A model generated the notes under the pieces. It worked only from the letters and a program-made list of their open reading frames with translations. It was not told where the DNA came from and searched no databases. Below, piece after piece: positions 1 to 8,619 of a DNA stretch of 64,000 nt (its first letter is position 1; every line of letters begins with the position of its first letter). The position numbers were made by a program, and so were the translations under genes. This stretch comes from Bacillus thuringiensis (lineage in GTDB: Bacteria; Bacillota; Bacilli; Bacillales; Bacillaceae_G): assembly GCF_001182785.1 (NCBI RefSeq), contig NZ_CP012099.1, forward strand, positions 3,036,501 to 3,100,500, in the 5' to 3' direction.

Positions 1-642
1 AGAATGTTTTTTGTTATAAGAAACGGCTTCGACCGTATAAACTACATCACCTTCAATGTACTCTTCCACTAAAACAGGTAGTTGAATACCATTTTCTTCA
101 AAAAATACCTCTACGTCATCTCCCTTGTCTAGCTTAGATACACCTTTACCACCTGCGCCAATCGGGGGCTTTATTATAATACTATCTTTTTTGTTCAAAA
201 ATTCATTAATATCTTTAATGTTATTGCAAACTGTCGAATCTATCGAAAAGTCTTTACCTGCTAGCATTTCACGCATCATGTCTTTATTGCGGGTTATCAT
301 ATTAGCATTGTAAGAAGGCCCTTTAACATTAAAAATCTTTGCAATTATGCAAGCCGTATCTAATGCTGTTTCGTTGAAAGATACAACCACATCAAATGGT
401 TTCTCTTTGAATAATTCTTCAGCATAGTATATAGACAAGGGTATATTTGTCGTGTCTAATTCTTTTTTATAGAAACATTTTTCTAAGATAGTCCCATCAA
501 AATATATGTGTTTAGCGTACGATCCTATGTACGAAACAATATAGCCACTGTCTAATGCATCTTGTATAGGCTTTGTCCATCCCCCTATAAATAAAATGTG
601 GGGTTTATTTTCTATGTCAGTTCCTTTTAATACCTTATGCAT
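1..642 (-). CDS. ATP-grasp ligase, 3' part cut by window edge
   Basis: An open frame runs without a stop from ATG at 642 to base 1 (214 codons visible); a GGAGA ribosome site lies 8-9 bases upstream of the ATG. The chain starts with a Rossmann-like N-domain. Around residues 163-180 comes KPPIGAGGKGVSKLDKG, the nucleotide-binding Lys plus Gly-rich loop of ATP-grasp enzymes, then VEEYIEGDVV, the usual adenine-contacting strand. Family members form acyl-phosphate intermediates and join carboxylates to amines or amino acids. The substrate cannot be read from this. The gene begins 14 bases after the MFS exporter stop, so the pair is probably one operon that makes and exports a small amide or dipeptide-type product. 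The C-terminal Mg-binding residues lie outside the window. Confidence 0.8.
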   Translation of the reverse strand, partial: MHKVLKGTDIENKPHILFIGGWTKPIQDALDSGYIVSYIGSYAKHIYFDGTILEKCFYKKELDTTNIPLSIYYAEELFKEKPFDVVVSFNETALDTACIIAKIFNVKGPSYNANMITRNKDMMREMLAGKDFSIDSTVCNNIKDINEFLNKKDSIIIKPPIGAGGKGVSKLDKGDDVEVFFEENGIQLPVLVEEYIEGDVVYTVEAVSYNKKHS

Positions 643-656
643 CACAATCATCTCCT

Positions 657-1901
657 CTAAAATGAACTCGTATATTCAATATCATTTCCTTTTGATACAC
701 CTCGTCTTAACAACGCCACTAAACACAATGTTGTTCCGAATCCCCCTATAAATAACGTAGTTTGAAGCCCTAATATAGAAATTAAAAATGCACTAGCAAA
801 ACTCCCCAATGCCCAAGCTCCCCAATTCAGCGTACGCTGTACAGCATTTACTCGGCCTAGCATGTGATTTGGTGAGGCAAGTTGTCGTATAGTTGCAGCG
901 TAAGGGCCAAATACACCTTCTCCCATACCGTGTATGATACTTGCGGCTACTATACCGTAAACTGTTCCCATATATCCCATTATCGGTATAAAAACCAAAC
1001 CGGTAACTGATACAGTAGCACTATAAATAAGCATTTTTGTATTATTAATTTGTTGACTTTTTTTCATGAGTATCGTATTACCTATTAAAAATCCGACTGC
1101 TGCTGAGCCTACAACAAATCCTATTTCAATTTCAGATAGACCCATTACCTTATAAAGGAATATTACTAAAATGCTATTTAATATGTATTTAAAAAAACCG
1201 TAAACAGCACCACAAGTTACAATCGGCTCCAATACAGGGTGTTTTTTGAAATATACCAAACCTTCATATATGTTTTGATATATAGATTTTAAATTTACGT
1301 CTTTTAAAGAACCTTCTGTATGCGGTTTAAACTTTGAAATAATTAATACAAACATAAAACAAACAAAATACGTTACTGCGTCAACAGTAAACGAGCCTGT
1401 TAATCCAACTAGAGTAATGACGATTCCAGCTAGCATAGGACCAATTACTATAGAAAGAGACTCCGAAAGTGCTAGTTGAGCATTTCCTTTTTTTAAATGG
1501 TCTTTATCTGTTACTATTTCAGGTAAGAAAGAAGGAATGGCAATGTTGTAAAACGTGGTGAATATCCCATTTAAAAACATGATAAATACCAGTAAAGGGA
1601 ACGTTATAATATTTGTTACAGTCAGTATGAATACTGATAAAAACAATACTCCTTGACATAAACTACAAATTAGCAAGACATTTTTCCTATGAAAAATGTC
1701 TATTAAAGCACCGGCTACTAACCCGAAAATTAAATAAGGGACGAATATAACCCCACGAAGCATAGCAGCATTTGCTTCACTTGTTTGTAACACCTCTAAT
1801 GCAAAAAGTGGCAAAGCTACTATTGTAAACTGAGTACCTAACAAACTTATAGACTGTCCTAGCCAAAGCTTGTGAAAATTAAAACGTTTGCTATCTTTCA
1901 T
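657..1901 (-). CDS. MFS transporter (EntS/MFS_3-like exporter)
   Basis: A 414-residue protein with about 12 hydrophobic segments. It starts KLWLGQSISLLGTQF, the typical opening of the MFS_3 (enterobactin-exporter-like) family, and carries a GALIDIFHRKN loop after helix 2, the equivalent of the MFS motif A. Length fits the family. The start codon is ATG at 1901, preceded by a GGGGG-rich ribosome site. It is followed after 14 bases by an ATP-grasp ligase, so it is probably the exporter for that enzyme's product. This resembles biosynthetic cassettes such as bacilysin, where an ATP-grasp ligase gene and an MFS gene sit together; the comparison is inference. Substrate unknown. Confidence 0.8.
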   Translation of the reverse strand: MKDSKRFNFHKLWLGQSISLLGTQFTIVALPLFALEVLQTSEANAAMLRGVIFVPYLIFGLVAGALIDIFHRKNVLLICSLCQGVLFLSVFILTVTNIITFPLLVFIMFLNGIFTTFYNIAIPSFLPEIVTDKDHLKKGNAQLALSESLSIVIGPMLAGIVITLVGLTGSFTVDAVTYFVCFMFVLIISKFKPHTEGSLKDVNLKSIYQNIYEGLVYFKKHPVLEPIVTCGAVYGFFKYILNSILVIFLYKVMGLSEIEIGFVVGSAAVGFLIGNTILMKKSQQINNTKMLIYSATVSVTGLVFIPIMGYMGTVYGIVAASIIHGMGEGVFGPYAATIRQLASPNHMLGRVNAVQRTLNWGAWALGSFASAFLISILGLQTTLFIGGFGTTLCLVALLRRGVSKGNDIEYTSSF

Positions 1902-1996
1902 AATATCCCCCCATTAAATTCATATTTATAAATTATCAAGTTAACGATATAAATAAGAACAGGAAAAACCTATATTTCAACTAATGTCTGTACCAC

Positions 1997-2153
1997 ATAA
2001 AGTGAAACTTTAATCAGTGGGGGTTTTGTTCATCCCCCACTGATTATTAGTTGAACCAATCGGACTTTTACGGACAGTTGATCCCCCACCTAACTTCTTT
2101 GCTTCCGCTGAATTTTGAGGTGGGGGTCTTACTGCCCGTTAAAGCGGGATAAA
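1997..2153. repeat. bcr1 repeat, full length
   Basis: A 157-bp element bounded by ATAAA at both ends, starting ATAAAGTGAAACTTTAATCA and ending CCGTTAAAGCGGGATAAA. It contains two hairpins: CAGTGGGGG paired with CCCCCACTG, and CCCCCACCT paired with AGGTGGGGG. This matches my memory of bcr1, a non-autonomous mobile repeat of the B. cereus group that duplicates the 5-bp target TTTAT (ATAAA on the other strand). A second full copy lies at 28764-28923. It sits upstream of the MFS/ATP-grasp operon. Confidence 0.85.
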
Positions 2154-2612
2154 AATTCGAAGCCTAATATAAAAGCGATTTTAGTTTCAAAATGAAGACT
2201 TGATCTTTAAAGCTCTCTTGGCTATTAAAAAGCTCATTTTCCGATTTTATGTCACTTTGAATCACCTCCAGCATCAGTATAACCTTGAAGGCACGCTGTT
2301 GTACGCATTTTGGAATGTAACAGCAAGATATCAAAGTTACGATGACAAGTTTTTATGTAATTATACGTAATCAAATCTGCACGATTTGAGGAAAAGAACA
2401 ATCTGTAAATCTAAGGGTATCAAGTTTGAATTCAACTCGTCCAAATATACACTTGGATTGGAACGATACTTTTATAGCGATGATATATCAAGTTACCCTT
2501 TCCTAGGATTCTTCAGAAAGAACAGCGTATTTTTTCATATTAGGTGTTATTTTGTTTTGTTAGTTTAATAGCGATGTAGCACTCCCCTTTCAAAATAGTA
2601 AAGTATAAACAT
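2154..2612. other. gene-poor stretch, nothing certain
   Basis: About 460 bases between a bcr1 copy and the terminator of the PepSY gene. A 60-codon frame at 2386-2568 begins with TTG, has no ribosome site and shows no recognisable family. On the minus strand a short frame around 2262-2315 reads MRTTACLQGYTDAGGDSK, also without a ribosome site. I see no convincing gene; eroded coding DNA is possible. Confidence 0.4.
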
Positions 2613-2649
2613 GAAAAAACTCCCAACAAATTTTGTTAGGAGTTTTTTC
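2613..2649 (-). terminator. intrinsic terminator after PepSY gene
   Basis: The inverted repeat GAAAAAACTCC / GGAGTTTTTTC is flanked by A and T runs on both sides, so it can end transcription in either direction. It lies 18 bases past the stop of the PepSY gene, ending the lipoprotein-PepSY transcription unit. Confidence 0.85.
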
Positions 2650-2666
2650 AAATACGCGATATTTAT

Positions 2667-2996
2667 TTAATCTTCATTATTGAGTTCTATTGTACCTGTT
2701 CTAGCACTAACCTTTAAAATATTTAACAAATTATCAGGTGTCTTGATTTCTACTTCATATTCAAATTTTGATTGTGCTAAGTTGTCATCTTCTAATTCGA
2801 ATTCTTTTTTCACATTAATAATTTCTCCATTTGTATGAGCTAAAGAAATTTCACGAACTTGTTTCTCTGTGTAGTTTTCATTCTTTTTTGCATAATTGTA
2901 ACCCATACCATAATATCCACCGACAATAGCAATACCACTTACTAAAATAGCAATTACACTTATAATTATTTTCTTTTTATGCTTTAACATTTTCAT
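2667..2996 (-). CDS. small membrane-anchored PepSY-like protein
   Basis: 109 residues. Lys-rich start followed by one hydrophobic segment (residues 10-30, ISVIAILVSGIAIVGGYYGM), then an extracytoplasmic domain of about 75 residues ending FEYEVEIKTPDNLLNILKVSARTGTIEL. This Y-V-I-D-A-x-TG-like ending is the hallmark of a PepSY domain, often a protease-inhibitor or signal module. It follows the lipoprotein gene after 14 bases and both are divergent from a two-component pair. B. subtilis has a similar arrangement (YkoGH with PepSY proteins YkoI/YkoJ). Likely a target or accessory of that system; the link is inference. Confidence 0.7.
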   Translation of the reverse strand: MKMLKHKKKIIISVIAILVSGIAIVGGYYGMGYNYAKKNENYTEKQVREISLAHTNGEIINVKKEFELEDDNLAQSKFEYEVEIKTPDNLLNILKVSARTGTIELNNED

Positions 2997-3010
2997 CCAC
3001 TCCTTAATGA

Positions 3011-3481
3011 TTAATCCTCTATTCCAAATCTTGCTTCAAGCGCATTTTCTGCTTGCTCTAATTGATCTTCCAGTATATCGTGTTCTTTTTCTTGCGTTTG
3101 ATATTGTTCAACAGTTATCGTTCCAGCGTGATAATCTGCTTCTAGCTGATTATCAGATAGATCTATCTTGTCATCCAATTGGTCAATTTCTTTTTTTGCT
3201 GCTAAGTACGTATTTAAGTTATCTTCTTTTGCTCCAACTGGTTTCGTGTTATTTTCCTTTTCTACAATAGATATGACTTCGTTTTTGAAATCTTGTGTTT
3301 GCTTCGTATCATTTGTAGCAGCTTGTGTTTTGTTTGGTTCTTGTTGTAGTTGAGCGACTTCTTTTTGTAATTTATCATTTTCCACTTTCAGTTGTTGTAC
3401 TTCTGTATTGTTATCAGCTTGAGTAGAACAAGCTGTTAAGAATAAACAGGACATTGCTCCAATCAGCATCCATTTTCCCAT
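3011..3481 (-). CDS. coiled-coil lipoprotein, function unknown
   Basis: 156 residues. A signal peptide ends in the lipobox LTAC with Cys18 as the lipidation site. Then comes a heptad-rich helix (LKVENDKLQKEVAQLQQE), a Gln/Thr-rich linker, and a second helical region with many Asp, Glu and Gln residues (QLEADYHAGTITVEQYQTQE and following). It should be an extracytoplasmic, membrane-tethered coiled-coil protein. It is transcribed with the PepSY gene, divergently from the adjacent response regulator. No known family recognised with confidence. Confidence 0.7.
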   Translation of the reverse strand: MGKWMLIGAMSCLFLTACSTQADNNTEVQQLKVENDKLQKEVAQLQQEPNKTQAATNDTKQTQDFKNEVISIVEKENNTKPVGAKEDNLNTYLAAKKEIDQLDDKIDLSDNQLEADYHAGTITVEQYQTQEKEHDILEDQLEQAENALEARFGIED

Positions 3482-3566
3482 TCTGTTTTCCTCCCTTTAC
3501 ATGTGCACCTTATCCTTGCCTTTATATTACTGAACAAACATTAAAGGAAGATTAATGTACAAAAAA

Positions 3567-3666
3567 ATAAAGTGAAGGCTTTTACAGGCAGTTAATCCCT
3601 ACCTAACTCCCTCGCATTCACCAAATTTTGAGGGAGTAGTCTTACTACCCGTTAATGCGGGATAAA
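3567..3666. repeat. bcr1 derivative lacking the 5' hairpin
   Basis: 100 bp with bcr1 ends (ATAAAGTGAA at the left, TGCGGGATAAAA at the right). The first hairpin block is gone: the sequence jumps from GTGAA to GGCTTTTACAGGCAG. The second hairpin has been rebuilt from different bases, ACTCCCTC pairing with GAGGGAGT. It lies between the divergent lipoprotein and response-regulator genes, 87 bases before the regulator start. Confidence 0.75.
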
Positions 3667-3752
3667 ATGATATAATTAACTAGTTTCTAATCTTTCTTTA
3701 ATGTTTTGGAATTATAGTGATACATATTAATAAGAAGAAAAGGAGAATGTTA

Positions 3753-4427
3753 ATGCGAGTTCTTATTGTCGAAGATGAACAAGACTTACAAAATATATTG
3801 GTGAAACGATTAAATGCAGAACATTATAGTGTCGATGCATGTGGGAATGGAGAAGATGCCCTGGATTATATAAACATGGCTACCTACGATTTGATTGTCC
3901 TTGACATTATGATTCCCGGAATAGATGGTTTACGCGTATTACAAAGATTACGCGCGGACAATAATGCAACTCCTGTCTTGCTTCTTACAGCTAAAGATAC
4001 AATTGATGATCGTGTAACAGGACTCGACTTAGGTGCGGATGATTATTTAGTAAAGCCGTTTGCTTTTGATGAACTGTTAGCAAGAATTCGAGTGTTAATG
4101 CGAAGAAAAACAGGAAATACATCTAATGTGTTTGAAATCGCTGACCTAGTGGTAGATTGCAATATGCATAAAGTAACACGAGGAGACCAAGTTATCACTC
4201 TTTCCAGTAAAGAATTTGCTATTTTAGAATATATGATCCGTAATAAAGAAGTTGTGCTGACACGAGATAAAATTGAGCAACATGTGTGGAATTACGACTA
4301 TGAAGGTGGCTCAAATATTATTGATGTTTACGTCCGCTATCTTCGCAAAAAAATTGATAGCCAGTTTGAAACGAAGTTAATTCATACAGTGCGCGGAACT
4401 GGTTACGTATTGCGAGTAGAATCATGA
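3753..4427 (+). CDS. OmpR-family response regulator
   Basis: 224 residues from ATG 3753. This start is chosen because AAAAGGAGA ends about 7 bases before it and the protein then opens MRVLIVEDEQD, the receiver start; the frame itself runs back to GTG 3717. The receiver domain (1-115) has the acidic pair ED, phosphoacceptor Asp in VLDIMIPG, Thr in LLLTAKD and Lys in LVKPFAFDEL. A winged-helix domain follows (about 125-222, ending IIDVYVRYLRKKID ... TVRGTGYVL). It overlaps the kinase gene by 4 bases (ATGA), so the two are translationally coupled. It probably controls the divergent lipoprotein-PepSY genes. Confidence 0.9.
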   Translation: MRVLIVEDEQDLQNILVKRLNAEHYSVDACGNGEDALDYINMATYDLIVLDIMIPGIDGLRVLQRLRADNNATPVLLLTAKDTIDDRVTGLDLGADDYLVKPFAFDELLARIRVLMRRKTGNTSNVFEIADLVVDCNMHKVTRGDQVITLSSKEFAILEYMIRNKEVVLTRDKIEQHVWNYDYEGGSNIIDVYVRYLRKKIDSQFETKLIHTVRGTGYVLRVES

Positions 4428-5797
4428 AAAGACTATCAATAAAAATGAAAGTAACCCTGTGGTATACGGGGCTAATTGTAATTATTATGGCACTCGTGTT
4501 AGCCTTTATTTTAACTTCTTCAGATAAAGTTTTGCTTTTTAATATGAAAGATCAATTAAAGAGCACAGTAAAAGAAAGCATGGAAGATATCGAATATAAG
4601 CATGGGCAGTTAAAGATTGACGATGATTTTGAAACCTTAGAAGATGGAGTAAATATAAGCATTTATAGTAAACAAGGTGAGCTGTTGGTAGGACATAGTC
4701 CAACAAGCTTTAATAAAAAGATATCGCTTAAATCCGATGAAATACAAACCATTAAAGACGGTAATAAAGAATGGATAGTATATGATTTTCTCCATAATGC
4801 AGGCGGCGATGAGCAAGTCTGGGTTCGTGGAATAATGACTATGAACCAATTATCTTCAACGATAAATACACTTATCGTGGTAACAATCATCTCATTCCCA
4901 TTACTTATTCTTATTGCGGCATTCGGAGGATATTTTATCACGCAAAGGGCGTTTCGACCTGTGCAACAAATGAGTGATTCAGCCAGTAAAATTGGTGATG
5001 GTAAAGACCTTTCGAAGAGAATTAATTTACAAGGTTCACCGAAAGACGAAATGTATCATTTAGCACAAACCTTTGACAAAATGTTTGAGCGATTGGAGAC
5101 ATCATTTGAAAGTGAAAAACAATTTACATCTGACGCATCTCATGAATTAAGAACACCAACATCTGTTATTATTTCACAATGCGAATACGCTTTATCGCAG
5201 AGGACTAACCCGAAAGAAATGGAAGAATCGTTAGAAGTAATTTTAAAGCAATCACATAAAATGTCCGCTCTAATCTCACAACTCTTATTATTAGCACGAG
5301 CTGACCAAGGAAACCATAATACTTTCCAATTTGAATGTATCAATATGAGTGAATTAACGGAAATCGTTGTAGAAGAACTTTCATTAATGGTTCAAGAAGC
5401 TTCGATTGATATAACAACTCATATAGAGGAAGACCTGTTTATTAAAGCAGATCAAACATTGATGATGCGCTTATTAATGAATTTACTAACGAATGCGATT
5501 GCTTATAGTAAAGCGAGCGGAACTGTGCATATGCAACTATTCCGTGATGAAACCAACATAATAGGTAAAGTCTCCGATAATGGCATCGGCATCAGCGAGC
5601 AACATATTACTAAAATATGGGACCGCTTCTATCGAGTTGACGCAGCACGCACATCTTCAAACATCGGAAACACAGGTTTAGGATTGTCAATGGTAAAATG
5701 GATTGTCGAACTACATGGAGGAGAAATTACAGTTGAAAGTAAATTAGGAGAAGGCAGTACTTTTACATTTAAACTACCAATTGAAAAAAGAGCATAA
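4424..5797 (+). CDS. sensor histidine kinase (HAMP type)
   Basis: 457 residues. TM1 (12-32), an extracytoplasmic sensor of about 115 residues, TM2 (about 148-170), HAMP (172-228), then the dimerisation/phosphoacceptor helix with DASHELRTPTS (His of the H-box). The ATPase lid follows: N-box NLLTNAIAYS, G1 DNGIGI, F-box, and G2 GNTGLGLSMV. All catalytic blocks are present, so it should be active. Architecture and context resemble the YkoH/CusS-type kinases. Stimulus unknown; the neighbouring PepSY and lipoproteins suggest an envelope signal. Confidence 0.9.
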   Translation: MKRLSIKMKVTLWYTGLIVIIMALVLAFILTSSDKVLLFNMKDQLKSTVKESMEDIEYKHGQLKIDDDFETLEDGVNISIYSKQGELLVGHSPTSFNKKISLKSDEIQTIKDGNKEWIVYDFLHNAGGDEQVWVRGIMTMNQLSSTINTLIVVTIISFPLLILIAAFGGYFITQRAFRPVQQMSDSASKIGDGKDLSKRINLQGSPKDEMYHLAQTFDKMFERLETSFESEKQFTSDASHELRTPTSVIISQCEYALSQRTNPKEMEESLEVILKQSHKMSALISQLLLLARADQGNHNTFQFECINMSELTEIVVEELSLMVQEASIDITTHIEEDLFIKADQTLMMRLLMNLLTNAIAYSKASGTVHMQLFRDETNIIGKVSDNGIGISEQHITKIWDRFYRVDAARTSSNIGNTGLGLSMVKWIVELHGGEITVESKLGEGSTFTFKLPIEKRA

Positions 5798-5957
5798 TTT
5801 ATACGTGTCTGTCGCTTCAGAATAAAGATTGATTCGAAGGCTCTCTTCAATCCTTATGTAAAAATAACTGACGCATTTTAAACATCATCGATTTTATCAT
5901 TTTGGACAACCTATTCTGTTAATTTAATATACATGCGAAAAAACTATCAAAATAAAA

Positions 5958-5983
5958 CCCCAGAAATCCAACGGTCTCTGGGG
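5958..5983 (-). terminator. terminator between convergent genes
   Basis: CCCCAGA / TCTGGGG hairpin with an A-rich left flank (T-rich on the minus strand), right at the 3' end of the small membrane-protein gene. It probably also stops read-through from the kinase side. Confidence 0.7.
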
Positions 5984-5988
5984 CTTCA

Positions 5989-6204
5989 TTATATATTTAG
6001 CTCTTTTTGCTTTTTGTTTTGTTTATGTCTATACAGTAACTTTCGACTTATTAGAGAAATCACTAATAAGGTCAGAATTAATAAGATAAGTTGCATAAAT
6101 GATAAATCAAAATATTTAGCACCTGTAACGATTAAAAGTGTAGAAATCGTGCCTTTTACAACGAAAAAAATAATAACCCATAACCCGCCTTTTTTCCAGT
6201 TCAT
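5989..6204 (-). CDS. small two-helix membrane protein, unknown
   Basis: 71 residues, MNWKKGGLWVIIFF at the start, with two predicted membrane segments (about 8-27 and 32-51) and a basic C-terminal tail (RKLLYRHKQNKKQK). A GGAAAGGG-type ribosome site lies a few bases upstream. A dedicated terminator follows immediately. No family recognised; probably an inner-membrane protein of the B. cereus group. Confidence 0.6.
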   Translation of the reverse strand: MNWKKGGLWVIIFFVVKGTISTLLIVTGAKYFDLSFMQLILLILTLLVISLISRKLLYRHKQNKKQKELNI

Positions 6205-6437
6205 TTTATATTACCCTTTCCTACGTTTAAATTCTTAACATATTTAATGATAGTTCTTAAATGTGAAAACTTAATAGAAATCTATTATATTAAAAAAAAA
6301 TTCATGTCTAATTAAATGCGACGATTCTATATTAAGTGAAAATGATATTCATTGTCAATTTTATTGACTATTTGAATACTTATTCTCAATCTCTTTCTAC
6401 TTTGTTTCTTATAAGCAATACACTTTTATATTCAAAC
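6205..6437. other. non-coding interval
   Basis: Very AT-rich interval between the start of the small membrane-protein gene and the terminator of the L,D-transpeptidase. No frame with a ribosome site was found. It probably holds the promoter of the 71-residue protein. Confidence 0.4.
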
Positions 6438-6493
6438 AAAAACACCTCCATTACATTTGCACACTTAGTATGCGAATGCAAGAGGTGTTTTTT
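6438..6493 (-). terminator. terminator of L,D-transpeptidase gene
   Basis: AAAAACACCTC pairs with GAGGTGTTTTT, with a further imperfect palindrome in the loop (TTGCACACTTAGTATGCGAA). It lies about 57 bases downstream of the gene's stop on the minus strand. Confidence 0.8.
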
Positions 6494-6550
6494 CATATAA
6501 CATCAAGTAAGATTTCCTACTTTGTTTATTTCTAGATACGTAGCTATTTT

Positions 6551-7996
6551 TTAGTACACAATTACTGGATCATACGTGTTCAAACTATCATATACAGTTT
6601 TTGCAACATTAGGAAGAAGGTTCACACACCCGCCTGATCCACCTGTTAAATATGCATTATTTGCCCAGTCTTTTCGCCAGCCGGCATCGTGGAATCCTTG
6701 ACCGCTATTTGTGAATGGAACCCAGTAATCTACTTTAACCGCATAATCAGCTTTCCCTACTGCGCTACCTCTTAGCGTATATGGTGTTCGTTTGTATAGA
6801 ACGTACCAAACACCTGGTGATGTATCTTCACCCGTGCTATGTTTACCCGTTACTACATTTGTTGTAACGACTAATTTCCCATCTTTGTAAATCCAAATTT
6901 GTTGCTCTGCAATTGAAACTTCCGCATACGTGTCTCCGATGCCATTATTCGATGTTGTTTTATAACCGATACCTTCCTTCTCCCAACCATTTCCGTGAAT
7001 ATTAGAAGCAGAAAGCGACTTTTCGCCTTTCTCAAAGGCTTGTTGAACTTGTTTAGTTTCTTTTTCAACATCTAGTGCCCAGCCGTAGCCTTGCCCTTTT
7101 ACTGATATGACTGAACCGGAATGCGTTTTAAATGAGAAATCTTTATTTAATGTTGATTTGGCATTATTAATTTCAGTAATTTTCTTCTTAATGTCACTAG
7201 CATCAATTGTAACTTTCATATCCTTTGACATAGAGGCATTTTGAATTAAATCTTTCGCTTTTAAAGGATAAACTTCATCCTGCACTTTATACTCAACAGA
7301 CTGCCCAAGAAGATTCTGTAGTGCTTTCTCCTCTTTTTTGACAATCGGATCGTCTTCTTTAATAGGTTTTATGTATGCAGACTTCAGATGAATTTCGCTT
7401 TTATATTTTTGCTTATCGTAATCTTTCAGTAGACTAGTAACGTCATACTGTTTTCCTTCAACACTTTTCGAAATAACAATTTTCCCTTGTTCTAACTTCG
7501 CCATAGCATCTTGAGGCGCTTTTAATTTTTCATTCATAGAGATGAGCGTTTCTTCTACAAGTTTTTTCATCGTTTCACTACGATACTGATCTGCCTTCTC
7601 TGGTAGTAATGAATAATTTTCTCCCTTTGAGGAAGGGAAAAATGTCCACTGACTTTTTAATAGTTTCTTAACTTGAGGCAAATCTTTTTCCGTAAGTTCC
7701 GTTTTTGTATCTTTTTCATCTAAAATTTGTTGTTGATCAACATAGACTTTGTTTGCTAGTCCAGATGTCTTTAATTTCTGTATCGCCTGATCAGCGCTCA
7801 GACCACCAACTTTTGTGTCATTAATTGTAACATTCGAATTGAAGTGAGTTGCCTGATAATAACTCATTCCCCCAATAAGAAGTGCAATTACACCAATACC
7901 CACTGCGATAAACTTCCAATTTGTATAACGTTTTTTTGATCTTACTCGTTTTTGATCAATTTCTTCAACTGATTCATTTGTTGTATTGTTGTTCAT
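6551..7996 (-). CDS. L,D-transpeptidase (YkuD) with peptidoglycan-binding-like region
   Basis: 481 residues from ATG 7996, chosen because CGGGGGAAAG precedes it and the chain starts MNNNTTNESVEE; an upstream ATG at 8047 has no ribosome site. One N-terminal membrane anchor (around residues 27-47) follows a basic stretch. A long extracytoplasmic region (about 50-340) resembles the PG_binding_4 module of Enterococcus faecium Ldt. The catalytic YkuD domain is C-terminal: GFHDAGWRKDW supplies the His and TGGSGGCVNLLP the nucleophilic Cys. It should make 3-3 peptidoglycan cross-links or attach ligands outside the membrane. It stands alone with its own terminator. Confidence 0.88.
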   Translation of the reverse strand: MNNNTTNESVEEIDQKRVRSKKRYTNWKFIAVGIGVIALLIGGMSYYQATHFNSNVTINDTKVGGLSADQAIQKLKTSGLANKVYVDQQQILDEKDTKTELTEKDLPQVKKLLKSQWTFFPSSKGENYSLLPEKADQYRSETMKKLVEETLISMNEKLKAPQDAMAKLEQGKIVISKSVEGKQYDVTSLLKDYDKQKYKSEIHLKSAYIKPIKEDDPIVKKEEKALQNLLGQSVEYKVQDEVYPLKAKDLIQNASMSKDMKVTIDASDIKKKITEINNAKSTLNKDFSFKTHSGSVISVKGQGYGWALDVEKETKQVQQAFEKGEKSLSASNIHGNGWEKEGIGYKTTSNNGIGDTYAEVSIAEQQIWIYKDGKLVVTTNVVTGKHSTGEDTSPGVWYVLYKRTPYTLRGSAVGKADYAVKVDYWVPFTNSGQGFHDAGWRKDWANNAYLTGGSGGCVNLLPNVAKTVYDSLNTYDPVIVY

Positions 7997-8166
7997 CAAT
8001 CTTTCCCCCGTATGCATTAACGTCAAACGATTTTCAACTAAAATCATAGACTAGTGTACCTTATTTTTCCTAAAATTTCATTATTTCCGACCACATTTTA
8101 TCGCAATTTAATAATTAAATTTAGATTTTTTAATAGTACGATGCATTGAATAGCCCTTTACAAGTC

Positions 8167-8186
8167 ATAAAGTGAAACTTAAATCA
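8167..8186. repeat. bcr1 left-end fragment
   Basis: Twenty bases, ATAAAGTGAAACTTAAATCA, matching the left end of bcr1 apart from one extra A; the rest of the element is missing. It lies beside a possible gene remnant (8210-8266). Confidence 0.5.
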
Positions 8187-8209
8187 ACCGTCACACCAAG
8201 AGATTTAGC

Positions 8210-8266
8210 TTAATATTCTAGGGGGAAATTTTTTTCTTTACGTAAAATACGAATTATATTATCCAT
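8210..8266 (-). pseudogene. possible N-terminal remnant of an XRE-type regulator
   Basis: A short minus-strand frame from ATG 8266 to TAA reads MDNIIRILRKEKNFPLEY. The first 14 residues look like the opening of XRE-family helix-turn-helix repressors (pattern M-x-N-x-I-R-x-L-R-K-E-K-x-x); the frame then stops 24 bases short of a truncated bcr1 end. AGGGGGTG lies upstream. It could be chance at this length. Confidence 0.25.
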
Positions 8267-8307
8267 TTTTATGAACATCACCCCCTAATTTTGTCAAAAA
8301 AATAAAC

Positions 8308-8348
8308 GATAGTCCTTCTACATTTTTGATAAAAGGACTATCATTTTT
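8308..8348. terminator. isolated bidirectional terminator
   Basis: GATAGTCCTT / AAGGACTATC with T-rich flanks on both strands. No intact gene ends here. It probably belonged to a gene now lost, which fits the remnants on both sides. The interval 8349-8619 has no supported gene. Confidence 0.7.
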
Positions 8349-8619
8349 TCAGTTAGAGTATTTGTATAATCGTTTAACTTTTTATTTCCTGAAGGTCAAA
8401 CTTGATGAAGATGATGAAATTTCATCTCATAGCCTTTAAATGAAAACATTATGTTTTTTATGGCAACCAAGTTTATTTTCTTAGCTTGATGTCCCCCACA
8501 TATCCAGCAGCCTAAGATGAAATAAGAGTCTGTTCAACTAGATTTTTTCTAATATTTTTAGGAGCATCTTATTTCACCTCGTCATATTTCACTAATTGAA
8601 TTTAAAACACATCTGTATG

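Noticed and set aside
2386..2568. 60-codon plus-strand ORF
   Set aside because: TTG start, no ribosome site, no recognisable motif; treated as non-coding.
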